A stretch of DNA of 64,000 nucleotides from Osmia lignaria lignaria (taxonomy: Eukaryota; Arthropoda; Insecta; Hymenoptera; Megachilidae): contig NW_027478168.1 of NCBI RefSeq assembly GCF_051020975.1, positions 558,001 to 622,000 on the forward strand, read 5' to 3'. A program made the translations under genes and the position numbers. The notes beneath the pieces were generated by a model that saw nothing but the letters and a program-made list of their open reading frames with translations, did no database searches and was not told where the DNA came from. How positions within the stretch are numbered: the first letter of the stretch is position 1; each line of letters starts with the position of its first letter. This document shows positions 12,224 to 25,573 of this stretch, in pieces.

Positions 12224-13833
12224 GATCAAAAAATATCATAGAACATTAAAAGTAGGAAACTTAATTCTCTACAAAAAAGGTCTCCTAACATTTTGCCATA
12301 GCTCGCTTCGTTTCCGAGATATTTGCAGATTTATCTCAAGGGAAGGGGCCTGACGGACATATTTCGAGATATTTCTTCTTCTTGTTGTTCTTCTTCTGCA
12401 CAGCTAAGCTGGAAGTGGCATTTGCAGCTCGCAATAGTGCAGAGTTATCTCAAAGAAAGGGGCCACGGTGTTTCTGTATCTCTATTATGTTGGTGCGGCT
12501 TCGGAACTTTTAAATATCTTGATATATCTCGAGAACTACGCATCTGATCAAAAAATATCATAGAACGTAAAAAGTATGAAACGTAATTCTCTACAAAAAA
12601 GGTCTCTTAACATTTAGCCATAGCTCGCTTCGTTTCCGAGATATTTGCAGATTCATCTCTAGGGAAGGGTCCTGACGGACATATTTCGAGATATTTCTTC
12701 TTCTTGTTGTTCTTCTTCTGCACAGCTAAGCTGGAAGTGGCATTTGCAGCTCGCAATAGTGCAGAGTTATCTCAAAGAAAGGGGCCACGGTGTTTCTGTA
12801 TCTCTATTATGTTGGTGAGGCTTCGGAACTTTTAAATATCTCGATATATCTCGAAAACTACGCTTCTGATCAAAAAATATCATAGAACATAACATGTAGG
12901 AAACATAATTCTCTACAAAAAAGGTCTCTTCACATTTTGCCATCGCTCGCTTCGTTTCCGAGATATTTGCAGATCTATCTCAAGGGAAGGGGCCTAACGG
13001 ACATATTTCGAGATATTTCTTGTTCTTGTTGTTCTTCTTCTGCACAGCGAAGCTGGAAGTGGCATTTGCAGCTCGCAATAGTGCAGAGTTATCTCAAAGA
13101 AAGGGGCCACGGTGTTTCTGTATCTCTATTACGTTGGTGCGGCATCGGAACTTTTAAATATCTTGATATATCTCGAGAACTACGCATCTGATCAAAAAAT
13201 ATCATAGAACATAAATAGTAGGAAACTTAATTCTCTACAAAAAAGGTTTCTCAACATTTTGCCATAGCTCGCTTCGTTTCCGAGATATTTGCAGATTTAT
13301 CTCAAGGGAAGGGGCCTGGCGGACATATTTCGAGATATTTCTTCTTCTTGTTGTTCTTCTTCTGCACAGCTAAGCTGGAAGTGGCATTTGCGGCTCGCAC
13401 TAGTGCAGAGTTATCTCAAAGAAAGGGGCCACGGTGTTTCTGTATCTCTATTATGTTGTTGCGGCTTCGGAACTTTTAAATATCTCGATATATCTCGAAA
13501 ACTACGCTTCTGATCAAAAAATATCATAGAACATCAAAAGTAGGAAACTTAATTCTCTACAAATAAGGTCTCCTAACATTTTCCCATATCTCGCTTCGTT
13601 TCCGAGATATTTGCAGATTTATCTCAAGGGAAGAGGCCTGACGGACATATTTCGAGATATTTCTTCTTCTTGTTGTTCTTCTTCTGCACAGCTCAGCTGG
13701 AAGTGGCATTTGCAGCTCGCAATAGTGCAGAGTTATCTCAAAGAAAGGCGCCACGGTGTTTCTGTATCTCTATTATGTTGGTGCGGCTTCGGAACTTTTA
13801 AATATCTTGATATATCTCGAGAACTACGCATCT
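12224..13833. repeat. Nine-unit repeat, copy 2 (truncated by a fusion unit)
   Basis: Four units repeat 9326-10613. The fifth, 13512-13833, is a chimera. Its linker begins like the unit at 10614 (ATCAAAAGTAGG, ACAAATAAGG) and then switches to CTCCTAACATTTTCCCATAT, as in the unit at 10936. The switch falls within a few bases of 13570. Its body (CAGCTCAGCTGG) resembles the unit at 9004-9325. Confidence 0.78.
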
Positions 13834-15443
13834 GATCAAAAAATATCATAGAACATAAAAAGTAGGAAACTTAATTCTCTACAAAAAAGGTCTCCTAACA
13901 TTTTGCCATAGCTCGCTTCGTTTCCGAGATATTTGCAGATTTATCTCAAGGGAAGGGGCCTGACGGAGATATTTCGAGATATTTCTTCTTCTTGTTGTTC
14001 TTCTTCTGCACAGCTAAGCTGGAAGTGGCATTTGCAGCTCGCAATAGTGCAGGGTTATCTCAAAGAAAGGGGCCACGGTGTTTCTGTATCTCTATTATGT
14101 TGGTGCGGCTTCGGAACTTTTAAATATCTTGATATATCTCGAGAACTACGCATCTGATCAAAAAATATCATAGAACGTAAAAAGTATGAAACGTAATTCT
14201 CTACAAAAAAGGTCTGTTAACATTTTGCCATAGCTCGCTTCGTTTCCGAGATATTTGCAGATTCATCTCTAGGGAAGGGGCCTGACGGACATATTTCGAG
14301 ATATTTCTTCTTCTTGTTGTTCTTCTTCTGCACAGCGAAGCTGGAAGTGGCATTTGCGGCTCGCACTAGTGCAGAGTTATCTCAAAGAAAGGGGCCACGG
14401 TGTTTCTGTATCTCTATTATGTTGTTGCGGCTTCGGAACTTTTAAATATCTGGATATATCTCGAAAACTACGCTTCTGATCAAAAAATATCATAGAACAT
14501 ATATTGTAGGAAACATAATTCTCTGCAAAAAAGGTCTCTTAACATTTTGCCATAGCTCGCTTCGTTTCCGAGATATTTGCAGATATATCTCAAGGGAAGG
14601 GGCCTGACGGACATATTTCGAGATATTTCTTCTTCTTGTTGTTCTTCTTCTGCACAGCTAAGCTGGAAGTGGCATTTGCGGCTCGCAATAGTGCAGAGTT
14701 ATCTCAAAGAAAGGGGCCACGGTGTTTCTGTATCTCTATTATGTTGGTACGGCTTCGGAACTTTTAAATATCTTGATATATCTCGAGAACTACGGATCTG
14801 ATCAAAAAATATCATAGAACATAAATAGTAGGAAACTTAATTCTCTACAAAAAAGGTCTCTCAACATTTTGCCATAGCTCGCTTCGTTTCCGAGATATTT
14901 GCAGATTTATCTCAAGGGAAGGGGCCTAACGGACATATTTCGAGATATTTCTTGTTCTTGTTGTTCTTCTTCTGCACAGCGAAGCTGGAAGTGGCATTTG
15001 CAGCTCGCAATAGTGCAGAGTTATCTCAAAGAAAGGGGCCACGGTGTTTCTGTATCTCTATTACGTTGGTGCGGCTTCGGAACTTTTAAATATCTTGATA
15101 TATCTCGAGAACTACGCATCTGATCAAAAAATATCATAGAACATAAATAGTAGGAAACTTAATTCTCTACAAAAAAGGTCTCTCAACATTTTGCCATAGC
15201 TCGCTTCGTTTCCGAGATATTTGCAGATTTATCTCAAGGGAAGGGGCCTGACGGACATATTTCGAGATATTTCTTCTTCTTGTTGTTCTTCTTCTGCACA
15301 GCTAAGCTGGAAGTGGCATTTGCGGCTGGCACTAGTGCAGAGTTATCTCAAAGAAAGGGGCCACGGTGTTTCTGTATCTCTATTATGTTGTTGCGGCTTC
15401 GGAACTTTTAAATATCTCGATATATCTCGAGAACTACGCATCT
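13834..15443. repeat. Segment shared 17 units downstream, copy 1
   Basis: The units from 13834 to about 15000 match 19308 to about 20470 at an offset of 5,474 bp (17 units). Shared rare variants are GACGGAGATATTTCG, GGTCTGTTAAC, ATCTGGATATATC, CTCTGCAAAAAAGG, GTTGGTACGG and CTACGGATCTG, all in the same order. Similarity fades in the fourth unit, where this copy has TTACGTTGG and the other does not. Confidence 0.8.
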
Positions 15444-18400
15444 GATCAAAAAATATCACAGAACATAAAAAGTAGGAAACTTAATTCTCTACAAAAAAGG
15501 TCTCTTAACATTTTGCCATAGCTCGCTTCGTTTCCGAGATATTTGCAGATTTATCTCAAGGGAAGGGGCCTGACGGGACATATTTCGAGATATTTCTTCT
15601 TCTTGTTGTTCTTCTTCTGCACAGCTAAGCTGGAAGTGGCATTTACAGCTCGCAATAGTGCAGAGTTATCTCAAAGAAAGGGGCCACGGTGTTTCTGTAT
15701 CTCTATTATGTTGGTACGGCTTCGGAACTTTTAAATATCTGGATATATCTCGAAAACTACGCTTCTGATCAAAAAATATCATAGAACATATATTGTAGGA
15801 AACATAATTCTCTACAAAAAAGGTCTCTTAACATTTTGCCATAGCTCGCTTCCTTTCCGAGATATTTGCAGATATATCTCAAGGGAAGGGGCCTGACGGA
15901 CATATTTCGAGATATTTCTTCTTCTTGTTGTTCTTCTTCTGCACAGCTAAGCTGGAAGTGGCATTTGCGGCTCGCACTAGTGCAGAGTTATCTCAAAGAA
16001 AGGGGCCACGGTGTTTCTGTATCTCTATTATGTTGGTGCGGCTTCGGAACTTTTAAATATCTCGATATATCTCGAAAACTACGCTTCTGATCAAAAAATA
16101 TCATAGAACATATATTGTAGGAAACATAATTCTCTACAAAAAAGGTCTCTTAACGTTTTGCCATAGCTCGCTTCGTTTCCGAGATATTTGCAGATATATC
16201 TCAAGGGAAGGGACCTGACGGACATATTTCGAGATATTTCTTCTTCATGTTGTTCTTCTTCTGCACAGCAAAACTGGAAGTGGCATTTCCAGCTCGCAAT
16301 AGTGCAGAGTTATCTCAAAGAAAGGGGCCACGGTGTTTCTGTATCTCTATTATGTTGTTGCGGCTTCGGAACTTTTAAATATCTCGATATATCTCGAAAA
16401 CTACGCTTCTGATCAAAAAATATCATAGAACATATATTGTAGAAACATAATTCTCTACAAAAAAGGTCTCTTAACATTTTACCATAGCTCGCTTCGTTTC
16501 CGAGATATTTGCAGATATATCTCAAGGGAAGGGGCCTGACGGACATATTTCGAGATATTTCGTCTTCTTGTTGTTCTTCTTCTGCACAGCTAAGCTGCAA
16601 GTGGCATTTGCAGCTCGCAATAGTGCAGAGTTATCTCAAAGAAAGGGGCCACGGTGTTTCTGTATCTCTATTATGTTGGTGCGGCTTCGGAACTTTTAAA
16701 TATCTTGATATATCTCGAGAACTACGCATCTGAACAAAAAATATCATAGAACATAAAAAGTAGGAAACTTAATTCTCTACAAAAAAGGTCTCTTAACATT
16801 TTGCCATACCTCGCTTCGTTTCCGAGATATTTGCAGATTTATCTCAAGGGACGGTGCCTGACGGACATATTTCGAGATATTTCTTCTTCTTGTTGTTCTT
16901 CTTCTGCACAGCTAAGCTGGAAGTGGCATTTGCAGCTCACAATAGTGCAGAGTTATCTCAAAGAAAGGGGCCACGGTGTTTCTGTATCTCTATTATGTTG
17001 GTGCGGCTTCGGAACTTTTAAATATCTTGATATATCTCGAGAACTACGCATCTGATCAAAAAATATCATAGAACATAAAAAGTAGGAAACTTAATTCTCT
17101 ACAAAAAAGGTCTCTTAACATTTTGCCATACCTCGCTTCGTTTCCGAGATATTTGCAGATTTATCTCAAGGGAAGGGGCCTGACGGACATATTTCGAGAT
17201 ACTTCTTCTTCTTGTTGTTCTTCTTCTGCACAGCTAAGCTGCAAGTGGCATTTGCAGCTCGCAATAGTGCAGAGTTATCTCAAAGAAAGGGGCCACGGTG
17301 TTTCTGTATCTCTATTATGTTGGTGCGGCATCGGAACTTTTAAATATCTTGATATATCTCGAGAACTACGCATCTGATCAAAAAATATCATAGAACATAA
17401 AAAGTAGGAAACTTAATTCTCTACAAAAACGGTCTCTTAACATTTTGCCATAGCTCGCTTCGTTTCCGAGATATTTGCAGATTTATCTCAAGGGAAGGGG
17501 CCTGACGGACATATTTCGAGATATTTCTTCTTCTTGTTGTTCTTCTTCTGCACAGCTAAGCTGGAAGTGGCATTTGCGGCTCGCACTAGTGCAGAGTTAT
17601 CTCAAAGAAAGGGGCCACGGTGTTTCTGTATCTCTATTATGTTGGTGCGGCTTCGGAACTGTTAAATATCTCGATATATCTCGAAAACTACGCTTCTGAT
17701 CAAAAAATATCATAGAACATAAATTGTAGGAAACATAATTCTCTACAAAAAAGGTCTCTTAACATTTTGCCATAGCTCGCTTCGTTTCCGAGATATTTGC
17801 AGACATATCTCAAGGGAAGGGGCCTGACGGACATATTTCGAGATATTTCTTCTTCTTGTTGTTCTTCTTCTGCACAGCTAAGCTGGAAGTGGCATTTGCG
17901 GCTCGCACTAGTGCAGAGTTATCGCAAAGAATGGGGCCACGGTGTTTCTGTATCTCTATTATGTTGGTGCGGCTTCGGAACTTTTAAATATCTCGATATA
18001 TCTCGAAAACTACGCTTCTGATCAAAAAATATCATAGAACATAAATTGTAGGAAACATAATTCTCTACAAAAAAGGTGTCTTAACATTTTGCCATAGCTC
18101 GCTTCGTTTCCGAGATATTTGCTGATATATCTCAAGGGAAGGGGCCTGACGGACATATTTCGAGATATTTCTTCTTCTTGTTGTTCTTCTTCTGCACAGC
18201 TAAGCTGGAAGTGGCATTTACAGCTCGCAATAGTGCAGAGTTATCTCAAAGAAAGGGGCCACGGTGTTTCTGTATCTCTATTATGTTGGTGCGGCTTCGG
18301 AAATTTCAAATATCTTGATATATCTCGAGAACCACGCATCTGATCAAAAAATATCATAGAACATAAATAGTAGGAAACTTAATTCTCTACAAAAAAGGTC

Positions 18401-19307
18401 TCCGAACATTTTGCCATAGCTCGCTTCGTTTCCGAGATATTCGCAGATTTATCTCAAGGGAAGGGGCCTGACGGACATATTTCGAGATATTTCTTCTTCT
18501 TGTTGTTCTTCTTCTGCACAGCTAAGCTGGAAGTGGCATTTGCGGCTCGCACTAGTGCAGAGTTATCTCAAAGAAAGGGGCCATGGTGTTTCTGTATCTC
18601 TATTATGTTGGTGCGGCTTCGGAACTTTTAAATATCTCGATATATCTCGAAAACTACGCTTCTGATCAAAAAATATCGTAGAACATGTATTGTAGGAAAC
18701 ATAATTCTCTACAAAAATGGTCTCTTAACGTTTTGCCATAGCTCGCTTCGTTTCCGAGATATTTGCAGATATATCTCAAGGGAAGGGGCCTGACGGACAT
18801 ATTTCGAGATATTTCTTCTTCTTGTTGTTCTTCTTCTGCACAGCTACACTGGAAGTGGCATTTCCAGCTCGCAATACTGCAGAGTTATCTCAAAGAAAGG
18901 GGCCACGGTGTTTCTGTATCTCTATTATGTTGGTGCGGCTTCGGAACTTGTAAATATCTTCATATATCTCGAGAACTACGCATCTGATCAAAAAATATCA
19001 TGGAACATCAAAAGTAGGAAACTTAATTCTCTACAAATAAGGTCTCTTAACATTTTGCCATAGCTCGCTTCGTTTCCGAGATATTTGCAGATTTATCTCA
19101 AGGGAAGGGGCCTGACGGACATATTTCGAGATATTTCTTCTTCTTGTTGTTCTTCTTCTGCACAGCTAAGCTGGAAGTGGCATTTGCAGCTCGCAATAGT
19201 GCAGAGTTATCTCAAAGAAAGGGGCCACGGTGTTTCTGTATCTCTATTATGTTGGTGCGGCTTCGGAACTTTTAAATATCTTGATATATCTCGAGAACTA
19301 CGCATCT
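15444..19307. repeat. Twelve mixed units, with two of the three length changes
   Basis: A mosaic of both tail subfamilies. A single G is added at 15575-15577 (GACGGGACAT against GACGGACAT), lengthening that unit to 323. One G is lost at about 16441 (GTAGAAAC against GTAGGAAAC), giving a 321-base unit. These restore the global register, so the GATC positions before and after agree. Units at 16738-17381 share GCCATACCTCGC. Those at 17704-18347 echo 7716-8359. Confidence 0.75.
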
Positions 19308-20917
19308 GATCAAAAAATATCATACCACATAAAAAGTAGGAAACTTAATTCTCTACAAAAAAGGTCTCCTAACATTTTGCCATAGCTCGCTTCGTTTCCG
19401 AGATATTTGCAGATTTATCTCAAGGGAAGGGGCCTGACGGAGATATTTCGAGATATTTCTTCTTCTTGTTGTTCTTCTTCTGCACAGCTAAGCTGGAAGT
19501 GGCATTTGCAGCTCGCAATAGTGCAGAGTTATCTCAAAGAAAGGGGCCACGGTGTTTCTGTATCTCTATTATGTTGGTGCGGCTTCGGAACTTTTAAATA
19601 TCTTGATATATCTCGAGAACTACGCATCTGATCAAAAAATATCATAGAACGTAAAAAGTATGAAACGTAATTCTCTACAAAGAAGGTCTGTTAACATTTT
19701 GCCATAGCTCGCTTCGTTTCCGAGATATTTGCAGATTCATCTCTAGGGAAGGGGCCTGACGGACATATTTCGAGATATTTCTTCTTCTTGTTGTTCTTCT
19801 TCTGCACAGCGAAGCTGGAAGTGGCATTTGCGGCTCGCACTAGTGCAGAGTTATCTCAAAGAAAGGGGCCACGGTGTTTCTGTATCTCTATTATGTTGTT
19901 GCGGCTTCGGAACTTTTAAATATCTGGATATATCTCGAAAACTACGCTTCTGATCAAAAAATATCATAGAACATATATTGTAGGAAACATAATTCTCTGC
20001 AAAAAAGGTCTCTTAACATTTTGCCATAGCTCGCTTCGTTTCCGAGATATTTGCAGATATATCTCAAGGGAAGGGGCCTGACGGACATATTTCGAGATAT
20101 TTCTTCTTCTTGTTGTTCTTCTTCTGCACAGCTAAGCTGGAAGTGGCATTTGCGGCTCGCAATAGTGCAGAGTTATCTCAAAGAAAGGGGCCACGGTGTT
20201 TCTGTATCTCTATTATGTTGGTACGGCTTCGGAACTTTTAAATATCTTGATATATCTCGAGAACTACGGATCTGATCAAAAAATATCATAGAACATAAAT
20301 AGTGGGAAACTTAATTCTCTACAAAAAAGGTCTCTCAACATTTTGCCATAGCTCGCTTCGTTTCCGAGATATTTGCAGATTTATCTCAAGGGAAGGGGCC
20401 TAACGGACATATTTCGAGATATTTCTTGTTCTTGTTGTTCTTCTTCTGCACAGCGAAGCTGGAAGTGGCATTTACAGCTCGCAATAGTGCAGAGTTATCT
20501 TAAAGAAAGGGTCCACGGTGTTTCTGTATCTCTATTATGTTGGTGCGGCTTCGGAACTTTTAAATACCTTGATATATCTCGAGAACTACGCATCTGATCA
20601 AAAAATATCATAGAACATTAAAAGAAGGAAACTTAATTTCCTACAAAAAGGGTCTCTCAACGTTTTGCCATAGCTCGCATTGTTTCCGAGATATTTGCAG
20701 ATTCAGCTCAAAGGATCGGGCCTGACGGACATATTTCGAGATATTTCTTCTTCTTGTTGTTCTTCTTCTGCACAGCTAAGCTGGAAGTGGCATTTACAGC
20801 TCGCAATAGTGCAGAGTTATCTCAAAGAAAGGGGCCACGGTGTTTCTGTATCTCTATTATGTTGGTGCGGCTTCGGAACTTTTAAATATCTTGATATATC
20901 TCGAGAACTACGCATCT
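19308..20917. repeat. Segment shared 17 units upstream, copy 2
   Basis: The first three and a half units match 13834-15000. The last unit (20596-20917) is unusual, with ATTAAAAGAAGG, CTACAAAAAGGG, GCTCGCATTG and TTCAGCTCAAAGG. These variants otherwise appear mainly in the diverged units at 57-61 kb and in the unit near 62135. Confidence 0.75.
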
Positions 20918-21883
20918 GATCAAAAAATATCATAGAACATAAAAAGTAGGAAACTTAATTCTCTACAAAAAAGGTCTCTTAACATTTTCCCATAGCTGGC
21001 ATGGTTTCCGAGATATTTGCAGATTTATCTCAAGGGAAGGGGCCTGACGGACATATTCCGAGATATTTCTTCTTCTTGTTGTTCCTTTTCTGCACAGCTA
21101 AGCTGGAAGTGGCATTTGCAGCTCGCAATAGTGCAGAGTTATCTCAAAGAAAGAGGCCACGGTGTTTCTGTACCTCTATTATGTTGGTGCAGCTTCGGAA
21201 CTTTTAAATATCTTGATATATCTCGACAATTACGCATCTGATCAAAAAATATCATACAACATAAAAAGTAGGAAACTTAATTCTCTACAAAAAAGGTCTC
21301 ATAACATTTTGCCAGAGCTCGCTTCGTTTCCGAGAGATATGCAGATTTATCTCAAGGGAAGGGGCCTGACGGACATATTTCGAGATATTTCTTCTTCTTG
21401 TTGTTCTTCTTCTGCACAGCTAAGCTGGAAGTGGCATTTGCAGCTCGCAATAGTGCAGAGTTATCTCAAAGAAAGGGGCCACGGTGTTTCTGTATCTCTA
21501 TTATGTTGGTGCGGCTTCGGAACTTTTAAATATCTTGATTAATCTCGAGAACTACGCATCTGATCAAATAATATCATAGAACATAAAAAGTAGGAAACTT
21601 AATTCTCTACAAATAAGGTATCTTATGATTTTGCCATAGCTCGCTTCGTTTCCGAGATATTTGCAGATTTATCTCAAGGGAAGGGGCCTGACGGACATAT
21701 TTCGAGATATTTCTTCTTCTTGTTGTTCTTCTTCTGCACAGCTAAGCTGGAAGCGGCATTTGCGGCTCGCACTAGTGCAGAGTTATCTCGAAGAAAGGGG
21801 CCTCGGTGTTTCTGTATCTCTATTATGTTGGTGCGGCTTCGGAACTTTTAAAAATCTCGATATATCTCGAAAACTACGCATCT
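20918..21883. repeat. Three-unit segment, copy 1 of a five-unit offset pair
   Basis: Three units match 22528-23493 at an offset of 1,610 bp with about five differences that I noticed by eye. Shared markers are CCCATAGCTGGCAT, ATTCCGAG, GTTCCTTTTC, GTACCTC, CTCGACAATTACG, TTGATTAATCTCG and GGTATCTTATGATT. One unit here contains the only ATG-initiated open frame of notable length that I checked (21001-21207, 68 codons, from ATGGTTTCCG), which I judge to be chance. Confidence 0.85.
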
Positions 21884-22527
21884 GATCAAAAAATATCATA
21901 GAACATAAAAAGTAGCAAACTTAATTCTCTACAAAAAAGGTCTCTTTACATTTTGCCATAGCTCGCTTCGTTTCCGAGATATTTGCAGATTTATCTCAAG
22001 GGAAGTGGCCTGACGGACATATTTCGAGATATTTCTTCTTCTTGTTGTTCTTCTTCTGCACAGCTAAACTGGAAGTGGCATTTCCAGCTCGCAATAGTGC
22101 AGAGTTATCTCAAGGAAAGGGGCCACGGTGTTTCTGTATCTCTATTATGTTGGTGCGGCTTCGGAACTTTTAAATATCTTGATATATCTCGAGAACTACG
22201 CATCTGATCAAAAAATATCATACAACATAAAAAGTAGGAAACTTAATTCTCTACAAAAAAGGTCTCTTAACATTTTGCCATAGCTCGCTTCGTTTCCGAG
22301 ATATTTGCAGATTTATCTCAAGGGAAGGGGCCTAACGGACATATTTCGAGATATTTCTTCTTCTTGTTGTTCTTCTTCTGCACAGCTAAACTGGAAGTGG
22401 CATTTCCAGGTCGCAATAGTGCAGAGTTATCTCAAAGAAAGGAGCCACGGTGTTTCTGTATCTCTATTATGTTGGTGCGGCTTCGGAACTTTTAAATATC
22501 TTGATATATCTCGAGAACTACGCATCT

Positions 22528-23493
22528 GATCAAAAAATATCATAGAACATAAAAAGTAGGAAACTTAATTCTCTACAAAAAAGGTCTCTTAACATTTTCC
22601 CATAGCTGGCATCGTTTCCGAGATATTTGCAGATTTATCTCAAGGGAAGGGGCCTGACGGACATATTCCGAGATATTTCTTCTTCTTGTTGTTCCTTTTC
22701 TGCACAGCTAAGCTGGAAGTGGCATTTGCAGCTCGCAATAGTGCAGAGTTATCTCAAAGAAAGAGGCCACGGTGTTTCTGTACCTCTATTATGTTGGTGC
22801 AGCTTCGGAACTTTTAAATATCTTGATATATCTCGACAATTACGCATCTGATCAAAAAATATCATACAACATAAAAAGTAGGAAACTTAATTCTCTACAA
22901 AAACGGTCTCATAACATTTTGCCAGAGCTCGCTTCGTTTCCGAGAGCTATGCAGATTTATCTCAAGGGAAGGGGCCTGACGGACATATTTCGAGATATTT
23001 CTTCTTCTTGTTGTTCTTCTTCTGCACAGCTAAGCTGGAAGTGGCATTTGCAGCTCGCAATAGTGCAGAGTTATCTCAAAGAAAGGGGCCACGGTGTTTC
23101 TGTATCTCTATTATGTTGGTGCGGCTTCGGAACTTTTAAATATCTTGATTAATCTCGAGAACTACGCATCTGATCAAATAATATCATAGAACATAAAAAG
23201 TAGGAAACTTAATTCTCTACAAATAAGGTATCTTATGATTTTGCCATAGCTCGCTTCGTTTCCGAGATATTTGCAGATTTATCTCAAGGGAAGGGGCCTG
23301 ACGGACATATTTCGAGATATTTCTTCTTCTTGTTGTTCTTCTTCTGCACAGCTAAGCTGGAAGCGGCATTTGCGGCTCGCACTAGTGCAGAGTTATCTCG
23401 AAGAAAGGGGCCTCGGTGTTTCTGTATCTCTATTATGTTGTGGCGGCTTCGGAACTTTTAAAAATCTCGATATATCTCGAAAACTACGCATCT
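22528..23493. repeat. Three-unit segment, copy 2 of a five-unit offset pair
   Basis: Partner of 20918-21883. Differences seen include GGCATCG for GGCATGG, ACAAAAACGG for ACAAAAAAGG, GAGCTATG for GAGATATG, GTTGTGGCGG for GTTGGTGCGG and AATATGATAG for AATATCATAG. The two units in between (21884-22527) are of the AACTGG/TTTCCAG type. Confidence 0.85.
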
Positions 23494-25490
23494 GATCAAA
23501 AAATATGATAGAACATAAAAAGTAGGAAACTTAATTCTCTACAAAAAAGGTCTCTTAACATTTTGCCATAGCTCGCTTCGTTTCCGAGATATTTGCAGAT
23601 TTATCTCAAGGGAAGGGGCCTGACGGACATATTTCGAGATATTTCTTCTTCTTGTTGTTCTTCTTCTGCACAGCTAAGCTGGAAGTGGCATTTGCAGCTC
23701 GCAATAGTGCAGAGTTATCTCAAAGAAAGGGGCCACGGTGTTTCTGTATCTCTATTATGTTGGTGCGGCTTCGGAACTTTTAAGTATCTTGATATATCTC
23801 CAGAACTACGCATCTGATCAAAAAATATCATAGAACATAAAAAGTAGGAAACTTAATTCTCTACAAAAAAGGTCTCTTAACATTTTGCCATAGCTCGCTT
23901 CGTTTCCGAGATATTTGCAGATTTATCTCAAGGGAAGGGGCCTGACGGACATATTTCGAGATATTTCTTCTTCTTGTTGTTCTTCTTCTGCACAGCTAAG
24001 CTGGAAGTGGCATTTGCAGCTCGCAATAGTGCAGAGTTATCTCAAAGAAAGGGGCCACGGTGTTTCTGTATCTCTATTATGTTGGTGCGGCTTCGGAACT
24101 TTTAAATATCTCGATATATCTCGAAAACTACGCTTCTGATCAAAAAATATCATAGAACATAAATTGTAGGAAACATAATTCTCTACAAAAAAGGTCTCTT
24201 AACATTTTGCCATAGCTCGCTTCGTTTCCGAGATATTTGCAGATATATCTCAAGGGAAGGGGCCTGACGGACATATTTCGAGATATTTCTTCTTCTTGTT
24301 GTTCTTCTTCTGCACAGCTAAGCTGGAAGTGGCATTTGCAGCTCGCAATAGTGCAGAGTTATCTCAAAGAAAGGGGCGACGGTGCTTCTGTATCTCTATT
24401 ATGTTGGTGCAGCTTCGGAACTTTTAAATATCTTGATATATCTCGAGAACTACGCATCTGAACAAAACATATCATAGAACATAAAAAGTAGGAAACTTAA
24501 TTCTCTACAAAAAAGGTCTCTTCACATTTTGCCATAGCTCGCTTCGTTTCCGAGATATTTGCAGATTTATCTCAAGGGAAGGGGCCTAACGGACATATTT
24601 CGAGATATTTCTTCTTCTTGTTGTTCTTCTTCTGCACAGCTAAACTGGAAGTGGCATTTCCAACTCGCAATAGTGCAGAGTTATCTCAAAGAAAGGGGCC
24701 ACGGTGTTTCTGTATCTCTATTATGTTGGTGCGGCTTCGGAACTTATAAATATCTTGATATATCTCGAGAACTACGCATCTGATCAAAAAATATCATAGA
24801 ACATAAAAAGTAGGAAACTTACTTCTCTACAGAAAAGGTCTCTTAACATTTTGCCATAGCTCGCTTCGATTCCGAGATATTTGCAGATATATCTCAAGGG
24901 AAGGGGCCTGACGGACATATTTCGAGATATTTCTTCTTCTTGTTGTTCTTCTCCTGCACAGCTAAGCTGGAAGTGGCATTTGCAGCTCGCAATAGTGCAG
25001 AGTTATCTCAAAGAAAGGGGCCACGGTGTTTCTGTATCTCTATTATGTTGGTGCGGCTTCGGAACTTTTAAATATCTTGATATATCTCGAGAACTACGCA
25101 TCTGATCAAAAAATATCATAGAACATAAAAAGTAGGAAACTTAATTCTCTACAAAAAAGGTCTCTTAACATTTTGCCATAGCTCGCTTCGTTTCCGAGAT
25201 ATTTGCAGATTTATCTCAAGGGAAGGGGCCTGACGGACATATTTCGAGATATTTCTTCTTCTTGTTGTTCTTCTTCTGCACAGCTAAGCTGGAAGTGGCA
25301 TTTGCAGCTCGCAATAGTGCAGAGTTATCTCAAAGAAAGGGGCCACGGTGTTTCTGTATCTCTATTATGTTGGTGCGGCTTCGGAACTTTTAAGTATCTT
25401 GATATATCTCCAGAACTACGCATCTGATCAAAAAATATCATAGAACATAAAAAGTAGGAAACTTAATTCTCTACAAAAAAGGTCTCTTAA

Positions 25491-25558
25491 CATTTTGCCA
25501 TAGCTCGCTTCGTTTCCGAGATATTTGCAGATTTATCTCAAGGGAAGGGGCCTGACGG
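25491..25558 (+). repeat. Internal duplication, copy a (within the reference unit)
   Basis: This segment runs CATTTTGC, AGCTCGC (25502-25508), then GCAGATTTATCTCAAG and on to ACGG at 25558. It reappears in the same order in the second half of the same unit at 25621-25670. The core of 32 bases here (25527-25558) aligns with 30 bases at 25641-25670 with three substitutions and a 2-base gap. Between the AGCTCGC and GCAG blocks this copy has 12 more bases than copy b and contains the first CGAGATATTT. The same arrangement is present in units throughout the array, so the duplication predates amplification. Confidence 0.8.
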
Positions 25559-25573
25559 ACATATTTCGAGATA

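Noticed and set aside
21001..21207. ATG-initiated frame of 68 codons as a possible gene
   Set aside because: The ATG comes from a private base change in one unit (GCATGG). The partner unit at 22611 has GCATCG, and the frame is simply another open phase of the satellite.
25426..25480. Phased A-tracts giving curved DNA in the linker
   Set aside because: A-runs are present, but centre spacings of about 18.5 and 26.5 bases do not follow the helical repeat of about 10.5.
25511..25527. CENP-B box in CTTCGTTTCCGAGATAT
   Set aside because: The first seven bases fit the known box, but the essential A and CGGG positions do not (about 8 of 17 match), so it does not meet the minimal motif.
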